Assembly: GCF_025567285.1 (NCBI RefSeq)
Contig: NZ_JAOQJT010000008.1
Span: 81,305 to 145,304, forward strand
Origin: Coprococcus aceti
GTDB lineage: Bacteria; Bacillota; Clostridia; Lachnospirales; Lachnospiraceae
Direction of reading: 5' to 3'
Length of the DNA: 64,000 nucleotides
Shown: positions 43,403 to 52,300 of the stretch, piece by piece
Layout of the letters: every line of letters starts with the position of its first letter
How positions within the stretch are numbered: the first letter of the stretch is position 1
Program-made: the position numbers and the translations under genes
The notes under the pieces: generated by a model
What the model was told of the DNA's origin: nothing
The model's database searches: none
Seen by the model: only the letters and a program-made list of their open reading frames with translations

Positions 43403-46400
43403 ATGAAAATCCCTAAATTGTTCAAAAAGGCTGCGGCTTTTGTAATGGCTGCGGTCACGGCATTATCCATAATGCCTGCGACGGCGTTTGCTGCGGGTGA
43501 CATCGGGACGATTTCCTTTTCCCACACCTATGACAGCAACGGTAATGCGATGAGGTACAATTCCAGTGCGAATATCGGCGGCTATACCGCAGGCGGAACG
43601 GGAAATTATAAGTACCGTATGTTTGTGGACGGTGAGAATGCGTTTTGTATTCAGCCGGGAGTACCGCTGAAAACAGGAAACACCTTGAAAAAGGCTTCCT
43701 CTGATACTTGGAACGCCCTTTCAGCCAACCAGAAAAAGGCGGTTGGGCTTGCCCTGCTCTATGGGTATCAGGGCAACCGAAATAATCTGTCAGGAAGTGA
43801 TGATGAAAAATGGCTTGCCACGCAGACCCTCGTATGGGAGTTTGTCACAGGTTGCCGTGAAGCCACAGGTTCATATAACCAGACAAGCACCACCGTTTAC
43901 AGCCTGCACTTCGGTTCAAATTATGCCAACAGCGGAGCAAGGGCAGTGTATGACCAGATTGTTGCGATGCTGCGTGAGCATAACACCATTCCGAGCTTTA
44001 TGTCGGGTGGTAAGAATGACATCACAAAGGAGCTTGCCTACAAGGACGGAAAGTACAGCATCACATTGAATGACAGCAACGGCGTGCTTTCTGATTACAG
44101 CTTTTTAAGCTCTGACAGTAATGTGAGTGTATCGAAGTCTGGAAATAAGCTGACAATCAGCTCCACTGTAGCTATCAGCGGTTCTGTCCGCATTACGGCA
44201 AAGAGGAACAATGTGCCGACTGTCAGCAGCAGTGCAAAGCTCATTGCCTATGGCGACCCGAACTTGCAGGATTTGGTAACAGGTGTGGAGAATGCTGATA
44301 CCGTGTCTGCATATATCAATATCGAAACGCCGACAGGCACGATTGCCCTCAAAAAGACTTCTGAGGACGGAGTTGTGGAGGGCATCTCTTTTACAATCAA
44401 AGGTGATAACTTCAATAAAACAGTTAAGACAGGAAAGGACGGCTCTGTCTCCGTGGAGGGATTATTCCCTGGCACTTATACGGTCACAGAACAGTCTATT
44501 GACCGTTATGAGCCGCAGAAAACCCAGACCGTCACACTTATCGGAGGAAAAACCTCTACTGTGACCTTCAGCAATACTTTGAAGCGTGGCAGTCTGGAAA
44601 TCGTCAAGACTTCCGAGGACAATCTGGTGGAGGGAATGAAATTCCACCTTTATGGCACATCTTTAAGCGGCTTGCCTGTTGACGAGTATGCCGTGACTGA
44701 TAAAAACGGACTGGCTAAGTTTGAAAATGTCCTTATCAGTGGCGATACCCCGTATGTGGTTGAGGAAGTGGATACCGCAGTCCGCTATGTCGTTCCTGCT
44801 TCCCAGACAGCTCCGATTGAATGGAACAAGGTCACAAAACGCAGCTTCGACAATGTGTTGAAGAAATTCCAAGTGACTGTGACAAAGACCGATGCAGAAA
44901 CAGGTTCTCCGCAGGGCAATGCTTCCCTTGCAGGTGCGGTTTACGGCATCTATAAAGGTGAGGAACTGATTGACACCTACACGACTGATGAAAACGGTCA
45001 GTTTACGACCAAGTATTATATCTGTGATAATGATTGGACTGTCCGTGAAATCAGCCCGTCCGAGGGGTATCTTCTGGATACCGCAATCCACAAGGTAGGT
45101 GCAGAACCAGAGCTATACACGGTAGAGCTGAACAGTACCGCAAACGATGTGAATGAACAGGTCATCAAAGGCAATATCGCACTCATCAAGCATACGGATA
45201 ACGGGGAAACCCAGATTGAAACACCCGAAGAAGGTGCGGTATTTGAAGTGTTCCTCAAATCCGCAGGCAGCTATGAAAATGCAAAGGAAACCGAGTGTGA
45301 TGTGCTGACATGTGACGAGAACGGTTTTGCCCAGACAAAGGATATGCCGTATGGCATTTATACCGTCCGCCAGACCTCTGGTTGGGAGGGGCGTGAACTG
45401 ATGAAAGACTTTGATGTGTTTATCAGCAAGGACGGTCAGACCTACCGCTACCTTATCAACAACGCTAACTTTGAGAGCTATATCAAAATCGTAAAGAAAG
45501 ATGCAGAAACAGGCAATACAATCCCGTATGCAGGTGCAGGCTTCCAGATTTACGACCCGAATGGAAATCTTGTGACTATGACTTTCACTTATCCCGAAGT
45601 GACGACCATTGACACCTTCTATACTACGGCAGACGGCGACCTTATCACACCGCAGACATTGGAATACGGCAAAGGCTATTCCCTTGTGGAAGTACAAGCC
45701 CCGTATGGGTATGTCTTAAATTCCGAGCCTGTTTATTTTGATGTGGTGCAGGAAAATTCCGAGGAAGAAAGCGGCATTACCGTTATTGAGGTAGTACGTT
45801 CCAATATGGCACAGAAAGGCACAATTACCGTAGAAAAGTCTGGCGAGGTATTCAGCTCCGTTGCAGGCGATAAGGGATTGTATCAGCCGATTTTCTCTGT
45901 CAGCGGTCTTGAGGGTGCAGTCTATGAAATTACCGCAGCCGAGGATATTGTCACTCTGGACGGGACGGTCAGAGCAAACAAGGGCGAGGTTGTAGATACC
46001 GTTACGACAGGAAAAGACGGTACAGTAAAATCCAAAGAACTGTATCTCGGAAAATATGAGGTTAAGGAAATCACAGCTCCGTATGGAATGGTGCTGAATG
46101 AGGAAGTCCGTTCTGTTGAGCTTGTGTATGCAGGACAGAATGTTGATGTAACGGAAACGGCTACTTCTTTCTATAATGAAAGACAGCGTGTTGAAATCGA
46201 CCTCATCAAGAGCCTTGCCATTGATGAAGCCTACGGCATTGGCAAGAATGGAGAAATCTTTGATGTGACCTTTGGCTTGTATGCGGCGGAGGAACTCACA
46301 GCCGCAGATGGAAAGACCATTCCTGCGGACGGTCTGATTGAGGTCATTTCCCTTGATGAAAGCGGTCACGGGAAAGCTATCAGCGACCTGCCGATGGGCA

Positions 46401-47545
46401 GCTATTATGTGCAGGAAATCTCGACCAACTCCGCATATATTGTCAGCGATGCAAAATACCCTGTTACTTTTGAATACGCAGGACAGGATGCCGAAACTGT
46501 CCGCATCACAGCCAATGAGGGCGAAGCTATCACAAATGACATTATTTACGGCTCTGTAAGCGGTAAGAAATCTGATGAGGACGGAAAGGCTCTGGGAGGT
46601 GCAGTTATCGGTATCTTTACGACAGGAACTACCGAGTTTACAAAGGAAAATGCGATTGCAGCTACCACATCAAAAGATGATGGTAGTTTTTCTTTTGCCA
46701 AAGTGCCGTATGGAACTTGGATAATCCGTGAAATCGAAAGCCCGAAGGGATATGTACTCTCCGAGGAAGAAATCGCCGTGACAATCGGCAAGGTGGACGA
46801 AGTTGTGGAAATCGAACTTGTCAACTACTTCATTAAGGGCAATATCGCTTTGACAAAGGTTGATGAGGATTATCCCGACAACAAGCTGTCTGGTGCGGTA
46901 TTTGAGGTTTACTCCGATACTAATGGCGATGGGAAACTGGATAAAGACGATACGCTGCTTGGCGAAATGAAAGAACTTGACGGCGGCGTTTACCAGATGA
47001 GTGAACTCCGCTACGGCAAATATCTGGTAAAGGAAACCAAAGCTCCGACAGGCTTTGTGCTTGATGAAAATGTGTATTCCGTATCCGTTGAGGAGAACGG
47101 CAAGACCTACACCGTGGAAAATAAGGCGGGTGTAGGATTTATCAATGCAGCACAGAAAGGCTCTCTTAAAATCGTAAAGACTTCCTCTGACGGTAAGGTG
47201 GAGGGCTTCTCTTTCCGTGTGACAGGCGTGGACTATGACCAGACCTTTAAGACAGATAAGAACGGAGAAATCGTGATTGAGGGCTTGCGGATTGGCGACT
47301 ATACCGTATCCGAAGTAAGCGACAAGGCTTCCGCAGGATATATCCTGCCTGCCGATAAACAGGCAACGGTCAAGGTGGACGCTACGGCTATCGTGCAGAT
47401 GCACAATGAGTTCAGGGATACCCCGAAAACAGGCGATGACTTCAATCTGGGCTTATGGGTAAGCCTTGCAGCTCTGTCTGTTGTCGGTGCGGGCGTTCTC
47501 GGATTTGTCGGCTATAAGAACAGAAAGAAGAAAAAGGAGGACTAA
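43403..47545 (+). CDS. Cell-wall adhesin with thioester domain and Cna-B repeats
   Basis: 1380 residues, surface protein. Signal peptide to TAFA (residue 30); a class I thioester domain with Cys82 (FCIQPG) and Gln141 (ATQTLVWEF), which should form an internal thioester able to bond covalently to host amines; then about ten SpaA/Cna-B domains, each opening with a block such as GSLEIVKTSED and expected to carry Lys-Asn isopeptide bonds. The C-terminus has a sortase signal TPKTG (1340-1344), a hydrophobic span and KKKKED. Family adhesins promote surface or mating-pair contact. AGGAGG precedes the ATG. No sortase gene is in view. Confidence 0.92.
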   Translation: MKIPKLFKKAAAFVMAAVTALSIMPATAFAAGDIGTISFSHTYDSNGNAMRYNSSANIGGYTAGGTGNYKYRMFVDGENAFCIQPGVPLKTGNTLKKASSDTWNALSANQKKAVGLALLYGYQGNRNNLSGSDDEKWLATQTLVWEFVTGCREATGSYNQTSTTVYSLHFGSNYANSGARAVYDQIVAMLREHNTIPSFMSGGKNDITKELAYKDGKYSITLNDSNGVLSDYSFLSSDSNVSVSKSGNKLTISSTVAISGSVRITAKRNNVPTVSSSAKLIAYGDPNLQDLVTGVENADTVSAYINIETPTGTIALKKTSEDGVVEGISFTIKGDNFNKTVKTGKDGSVSVEGLFPGTYTVTEQSIDRYEPQKTQTVTLIGGKTSTVTFSNTLKRGSLEIVKTSEDNLVEGMKFHLYGTSLSGLPVDEYAVTDKNGLAKFENVLISGDTPYVVEEVDTAVRYVVPASQTAPIEWNKVTKRSFDNVLKKFQVTVTKTDAETGSPQGNASLAGAVYGIYKGEELIDTYTTDENGQFTTKYYICDNDWTVREISPSEGYLLDTAIHKVGAEPELYTVELNSTANDVNEQVIKGNIALIKHTDNGETQIETPEEGAVFEVFLKSAGSYENAKETECDVLTCDENGFAQTKDMPYGIYTVRQTSGWEGRELMKDFDVFISKDGQTYRYLINNANFESYIKIVKKDAETGNTIPYAGAGFQIYDPNGNLVTMTFTYPEVTTIDTFYTTADGDLITPQTLEYGKGYSLVEVQAPYGYVLNSEPVYFDVVQENSEEESGITVIEVVRSNMAQKGTITVEKSGEVFSSVAGDKGLYQPIFSVSGLEGAVYEITAAEDIVTLDGTVRANKGEVVDTVTTGKDGTVKSKELYLGKYEVKEITAPYGMVLNEEVRSVELVYAGQNVDVTETATSFYNERQRVEIDLIKSLAIDEAYGIGKNGEIFDVTFGLYAAEELTAADGKTIPADGLIEVISLDESGHGKAISDLPMGSYYVQEISTNSAYIVSDAKYPVTFEYAGQDAETVRITANEGEAITNDIIYGSVSGKKSDEDGKALGGAVIGIFTTGTTEFTKENAIAATTSKDDGSFSFAKVPYGTWIIREIESPKGYVLSEEEIAVTIGKVDEVVEIELVNYFIKGNIALTKVDEDYPDNKLSGAVFEVYSDTNGDGKLDKDDTLLGEMKELDGGVYQMSELRYGKYLVKETKAPTGFVLDENVYSVSVEENGKTYTVENKAGVGFINAAQKGSLKIVKTSSDGKVEGFSFRVTGVDYDQTFKTDKNGEIVIEGLRIGDYTVSEVSDKASAGYILPADKQATVKVDATAIVQMHNEFRDTPKTGDDFNLGLWVSLAALSVVGAGVLGFVGYKNRKKKKED

Positions 47546-47548
47546 TTG

Positions 47549-47641
47549 ATGGACGCAAAAACCATTATCGCAATCGTGCTTGTCGTGTTCATTGTGGGTG
47601 CGGCGGTATGGCTGAATATCCGTAACAGAAAGAATAAGTAA
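47549..47641 (+). CDS. 30-residue single-span membrane peptide
   Basis: ATG three bases after the adhesin stop, with AAGGAGG spanning the adhesin end. The peptide has a short acidic N-terminus, one hydrophobic span (TIIAIVLVVFIVGAAVWL) and a basic tail, hence N-out or N-in single pass. It may be an accessory of the adhesin because of the tight spacing; function unknown. A terminator follows directly. Confidence 0.6.
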   Translation: MDAKTIIAIVLVVFIVGAAVWLNIRNRKNK

Positions 47642-47648
47642 GTGGTTT

Positions 47649-47677
47649 GGGCGGCTGAAAGATGCCGCCCTTTCCTT
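47649..47677 (+). terminator. Intrinsic terminator of the adhesin unit
   Basis: GGGCGGC / GCCGCCC perfect 7-bp stem with an 8-base loop, then TTTCCTTT. Confidence 0.75.
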
Positions 47678-47690
47678 TATGGAGGTAACA

Positions 47691-47993
47691 ATGAGAAACC
47701 TTAAAACCATTGAAAAGAAAGTCAGGGCTGTTCTGGAAAAGAATGAGGATGCCAGAAATGACGATATGGTGCTGTATCTTGCACTTTGTAATGCCTGTCT
47801 GAAGGATGCAGGGGCAATGCCGCTTGCGGAGATAATGACGCAGCACAAATATCTCGGTCTGCCGAGCTTTGAGAGCGTCAGCAGGACACGCCGCAAGCTG
47901 CAGGCACGGTATCCAGAGCTTGCAGGGAGCCGCCCTGTTCAGAAAATGAGAGCCACGGGCGAGAAAGCTTATCGGCGTTATGCCAAAGAATAG
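47691..47993 (+). CDS. Tn1549-type element hypothetical protein
   Basis: 100 residues, basic and helical (KTIEKKVRAVLEKNEDAR, SFESVSRTRRKLQARYPEL). It resembles a small DNA-binding or accessory protein conserved in Tn1549-like elements, but no function is known. GGAGG at 47,682-47,686 fits the ATG at 47,691 better than the earlier in-frame ATG at 47,679. Confidence 0.65.
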   Translation: MRNLKTIEKKVRAVLEKNEDARNDDMVLYLALCNACLKDAGAMPLAEIMTQHKYLGLPSFESVSRTRRKLQARYPELAGSRPVQKMRATGEKAYRRYAKE

Positions 47994-48003
47994 AGAGGTG
48001 CTT

Positions 48004-48276
48004 ATGGACGAAGAAAAACGCTCTAATCAGAACTATGAAATCATCGAGAGCTGTACTATCGGGAGTACAGAGCTTGTCATCGGTCACAATCCCAACGCAC
48101 CCAACCCTTATGTGTGTTGGTACTGCAAGGGCGGCTCAAATTATTTCTGGGGTTATTACACGAATGAGCTTGATGATGCACGGCAAAAGCTGAATGAACG
48201 ATACCAGTCAGAGTGCCGTATGCCCTATAATCAGCCTGCCCAGAAGCAGAAAAACGGTGATGACCGTGAGCGATAA
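48004..48276 (+). CDS. Element hypothetical protein
   Basis: 90 residues starting at 48,004 with AGAGGTG upstream. Central segment NPYVCWYCKGGSNYFWGYYT has two cysteines three apart and many aromatics; the C-terminus is polar. Not recognised beyond being typical of this element type. It overlaps the next small gene by 17 bp, indicating a packed operon. Confidence 0.6.
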   Translation: MDEEKRSNQNYEIIESCTIGSTELVIGHNPNAPNPYVCWYCKGGSNYFWGYYTNELDDARQKLNERYQSECRMPYNQPAQKQKNGDDRER

Positions 48277-48412
48277 AATAAAATATGACTGCACGACCTG
48301 TCCTTATCCCCGATATAAGGATGGGTCAGTTATTTTCTGCGATGTCTGTATCCGCAAGATTTTAGACGAGCAGAAGGAGAAAAAGGAAAGAAAGGAGCAG
48401 CCGAATGAGTAA
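48260..48412 (+). CDS. Small Cys-rich element protein
   Basis: 50 residues. CTTCPY and CDVCIRK form two CxxC pairs, a likely zinc ribbon or finger, followed by a highly charged Lys/Glu tail. The start at 48,260 lies inside the previous gene and the end overlaps the next gene by 8 bp. Function unknown; DNA or RNA binding is possible. Confidence 0.55.
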   Translation: MTVSDKIKYDCTTCPYPRYKDGSVIFCDVCIRKILDEQKEKKERKEQPNE

Positions 48413-49112
48413 TGAAATAAAGACAAGACCTTTAACCCCGACAGAACAGAAATACACCTATGCCCAGAGCATGCAGCTTGAGGGGCAGACAGGCACTATC
48501 GGGCATCTGCGTGGTGACTTTGCCACAACGGGCTATGGCTTTTACACCACTTGGTTTGATACCAGACCCCAATGGAAATCTGACGAATTTAAGGCAGAGC
48601 TTGATACGGTCATCAATGCTTTACGGGAGGATAAAGGGCTTTTGCATAACCGCTATGATATGAGTGCGTTTGCAAGGCATTTTCCCGAAAGTGCTATCAA
48701 GGGTAACTATTGTATGGAGTACGGTTTCCGTGTGGATACGGAGAAACACGCTTTTCTGCTTCGGTGCAATCCCACCAAAGGCGACTATAATTTTTATTGC
48801 TATTGCTATGTGAAGGAATGGCTTGATAAGCATATCCAGAAAGCAGAACAAGGTATCCGATTTATTGACCCTCAATATAAAGAACTGTTCCGTATCCCCG
48901 ACGGCGGAAAGGTCATTGTCACGACCTCTTGGGGAGAGAAACGGGAGTATCCCTGCCGCTTCATTGATGAATACCATACCGAAGTCGGCAGCAATCTGTA
49001 CCACATCTGCGAGTTTGCCGAGCGTATGCAGAAAAACGGGGCGACCTATGAGCCGAAACCTGCGGAGCAAACGCCGCAGAAAGAACCGAAGCACAAGGAT
49101 TTAGAACGATAA
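48405..49112 (+). CDS. Element conserved hypothetical protein
   Basis: 235 residues, soluble, no membrane span. Blocks such as HLRGDFATTGYGFYTTWFD, YGFRVDTEKHAFLLRCNP and GEKREYPCRFIDEYHTEVGS look like a globular domain repeatedly met upstream of the giant helicase gene in Tn1549-like elements. The C-terminal 25 residues are Pro/Lys/Glu-rich and disordered. No catalytic motif seen. The ATG follows AAGGAGCAG. Confidence 0.6.
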   Translation: MSNEIKTRPLTPTEQKYTYAQSMQLEGQTGTIGHLRGDFATTGYGFYTTWFDTRPQWKSDEFKAELDTVINALREDKGLLHNRYDMSAFARHFPESAIKGNYCMEYGFRVDTEKHAFLLRCNPTKGDYNFYCYCYVKEWLDKHIQKAEQGIRFIDPQYKELFRIPDGGKVIVTTSWGEKREYPCRFIDEYHTEVGSNLYHICEFAERMQKNGATYEPKPAEQTPQKEPKHKDLER

Positions 49113-49126
49113 GGAGGATTTAGAAT

Positions 49127-49333
49127 ATGGCTGTTAATCAGAAAGCCGTCAAGGTCTTGAATAAGGTCTTGGAAGCAGGCTTTACCGATGAAAAAGCGAT
49201 TGCCGCTATGACTATGGACGATATTCTTTCTATGCAGGGCATCACGGTTGGGGATATTACTCTCATCAATGACCTGCAAAAGAGCATTAAATCGAACAAG
49301 GTCATTTCTTTTCTTGGCGGTGGTGCGGAGTGA
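49127..49333 (+). CDS. Element hypothetical protein, 68 residues
   Basis: A small, mainly helical protein (KAVKVLNKVLEAGFTDEK, TMDDILSMQGITVGDI) with AAGGAGG before the ATG. Position between the 235-residue protein and the giant helicase gene is constant for this element type. Function unknown. Its stop overlaps a GTG opening an 11-codon frame that I do not count as a gene. Confidence 0.6.
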   Translation: MAVNQKAVKVLNKVLEAGFTDEKAIAAMTMDDILSMQGITVGDITLINDLQKSIKSNKVISFLGGGAE

Positions 49334-49380
49334 GCAAACAGGAATATTTGAAACAAAAACGATAAGGAGGTGTAGGTTGA

Positions 49381-52300
49381 ATGGCTGCGAAGTATCAGCT
49401 AATCACAGAGCTGTATCGGCGTACAGGCGTTGCGGTTGCAAAAAATCCGCAGGCGTGGCAGGGCTTTCTGTCCTCTGCCTGCCGCAACTATAAATGCCGT
49501 TATGACGAACAGCTTTTAATATACGCCCAACGCCCCGATGCTGTCGCCGTTGCGAAGCTCGAAACTTGGAACAGGCAGTTCAAGCGTTGGGTCAATAAGG
49601 ACAGCAAGGGTATTGCCGTATTTGACCCGAAAGGTCGCAGGAATACGCTGAAATACTATTTTGATGTGTCCGACACCCACGAGGGCTATTATGGCAGCCG
49701 CCCTGTTCCGATATGGCAGATGGATGAGCGATACGAGCAGGCTGTTATGGAAAGGCTCTCGGACAGGTTTGGAGATGTGGAAAGCACTGACCTTGCTTCT
49801 GCCTTAATGGAAACGGCAAAGAACGCCGTGGAGGACAATCTGCAAGACTATTTTTCTCAGTTAAAGGACTGCACGAAAGACAGCTTTTTGGAAGAACTGG
49901 ACGACTTTAATATAGAAGTCATTTACAGGCGGCTGGCAGCAAACAGCGTTGCTTTTATGCTGATCAGCCGCTGCGGTCTGGATACGAATGAGTTTTTTGA
50001 CCGAGAGGATTTTGCGGATATTGTAAATTTCAATACCCCTGCAACGATAAACGCCATCGGCGTTGCCACGAGCGATATTGCGGAAATGGCGTTACGGGAA
50101 ATCTCACAGTCTATCCGAAATGTGCAAATGGCGGAAAAAGACCAGAATCGCACCTTTGCACAAAGAACGCAGGCTCAGTATGATAAAGGCAGACAACAAC
50201 CCGAAAGGAGCGAATACAATGAGCGAAATCACTTACAGCAGACAGGGGGATTATCTTATTCCCGACCTAACATTACCGACAGAGCCAGAGCTTCCGCTTG
50301 GCAGGTACGCTTTGATGCACAGGGATTATCTGGAGAAGCACAAACGAGTGACCTATCTCAACCTGCTGACATCGGGCAGGCTGAACGGGCATCTGCACGA
50401 GGTAGAGCAGACAGCACTCCAGAGGTTGGAGCTTCTGACGAAGCAGCTCTCAGCCGAGCAGGGCGTGACAGAGGAACTGAAAGAGAAAGCACCGATGCAG
50501 TGGGTCGGACTGATGAACAACATCCGCAGTCAAGCGGAGGAAGTGATACTGACCGAACTGATTTACAAGTAAGCGTTGCCAAAGAGGATGAGGTTAGGGT
50601 CAATCTTCCAACCGTAGATGAACAAATCGAAATGATAGCCGAAGCAGAGGACGAAAATGCCTCTGCTTTTACTATTTCCAAAGAAGATATTGACTCCGTG
50701 CTTCAGAAAGGCAGTGGCGTTGCGGACGGAAAATACCGCATCTACCGACAATTCCAAAAGGGCGAGGACAGACAGAAAAATATTGAGTTCCTTAAAAATG
50801 AGTATGGAACGGGCGGCGGTACGCACATCTTCCCCGATGGTTTCAGCGGTCACTCTTGGCATGACAGCAAAGGTCTTGCCATTGACCGAAACGGCACTTA
50901 TACCAATCACGACCTTGTGTTGAAATGGTCACAGGTTGAAAAGCGTCTGCGTGAGCTGATTAAGGATAACCGCTATCTCAATCCGAAAGAAAAAGACCAT
51001 TATGCCGATTATCTGGAGAGCGTGTCAGCTCCCAAATATGAGATTGACACCCAGAGGAAAATAGCAAGGCAGCGTTTTATTGACGCCCACCGTGACCTGC
51101 CGCCTGCCGACAAACGGGATACCCTTGCTTTGCGGCTATCTGACTTTATCCGTGACTTGGACAGGTACGAAAAAGACCTGTTATCTGTTGTGGAACGAAG
51201 CGACCTTGCAGATGTTACCGCCGAGCAAATGGAACAGCATCTGTCCGACCCCTCAACCGTTCAACAGCTCATAGACTTTCTTGCACAGGTACAATGGAAA
51301 ACGACCTCAGTTTTCAGCCGCAGTAATGGGTGGAAGTTTACCGAGGAATTAAGGGAGCTGCACCCACTTTGCTACCTCTACAATGAGGGCGATGTGGTGT
51401 ATATCGGTGCTGATAAATATGAGATTGCAACACTTACTGAGGAAAAGGTCTACCTGCAAAATGCCGAGTTCCCTATCTTGGGGCAGGAATACAGCCGAGC
51501 CGACTTTGAAGAAAAGCTAACGGAAAATCCTGCAAACGACCATCTGAAAGTGGTCGTAACCGAGAAACAGAGGACAGAAACACCGTCCGAGAAAAAGCAG
51601 GACGGAATACAGTTTTCTATCGGTTTTTCCGAACACCCTGCCTTTTATGACAGACAGCTTAATGACCGCTATACGGATTTGAGCTTTGCTCTGGGTAATA
51701 AGCTGCTTGGTATTTTGGACGAGAAACAGCACCGTGAGCGTGAGGGCGATAAAAATATCGGGTGGTATCACAAGACAGATTTTGTTATCAAGGCTGTTAT
51801 CGGCGGCGAGGAATTTAACTATGAAGGGCGGTTTGATATTGGCGATGGTGAGGGCGATTTAATTGCCCACATTAAGAATTTTTACGATTATGCCTTATCG
51901 CCAAAGGGCGAACAGCTATATGGAGATGACCGAGAAAGCCTGCTCCGTGGCAGAGATGAGTTTATCCCATTCTTGGAACAGCACACCGAGCTGACCCAAG
52001 AGGACGAGAAGCTCCTTGATGAGATTATGGCTACCGAAAGTGATTGGTACAGGACAGCCGAGGAAGCCGAAGAAAAACCACAGGCGTATGCCGATAAAGT
52101 GAATGGCTCAGAAGCTCCTGTCACTGAAATGGAGCAATCCACAGATGACCTCATAGGCAGGGAAATCATCATAGACAACCGTAAATATCTTATTGAGAGC
52201 ATCGGGAAAATCAGCAGTGATGTGTCCCTGCGTGACATCACATTCCAGAACAATGTGGGCTTTCCGATAAACCGAGTGGAGAAAATCGGCTATATCCAAA

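Noticed and set aside
44663..47404. Several long minus-strand ORFs opposite the adhesin gene
   Set aside because: Antisense open frames follow from the biased codon use of Cna-B repeats; no ribosome sites and no recognisable proteins.
49330..49365. 11-codon ORF starting at a GTG overlapping the stop of the 68-residue gene
   Set aside because: Too short and without its own ribosome site; at most a relic.
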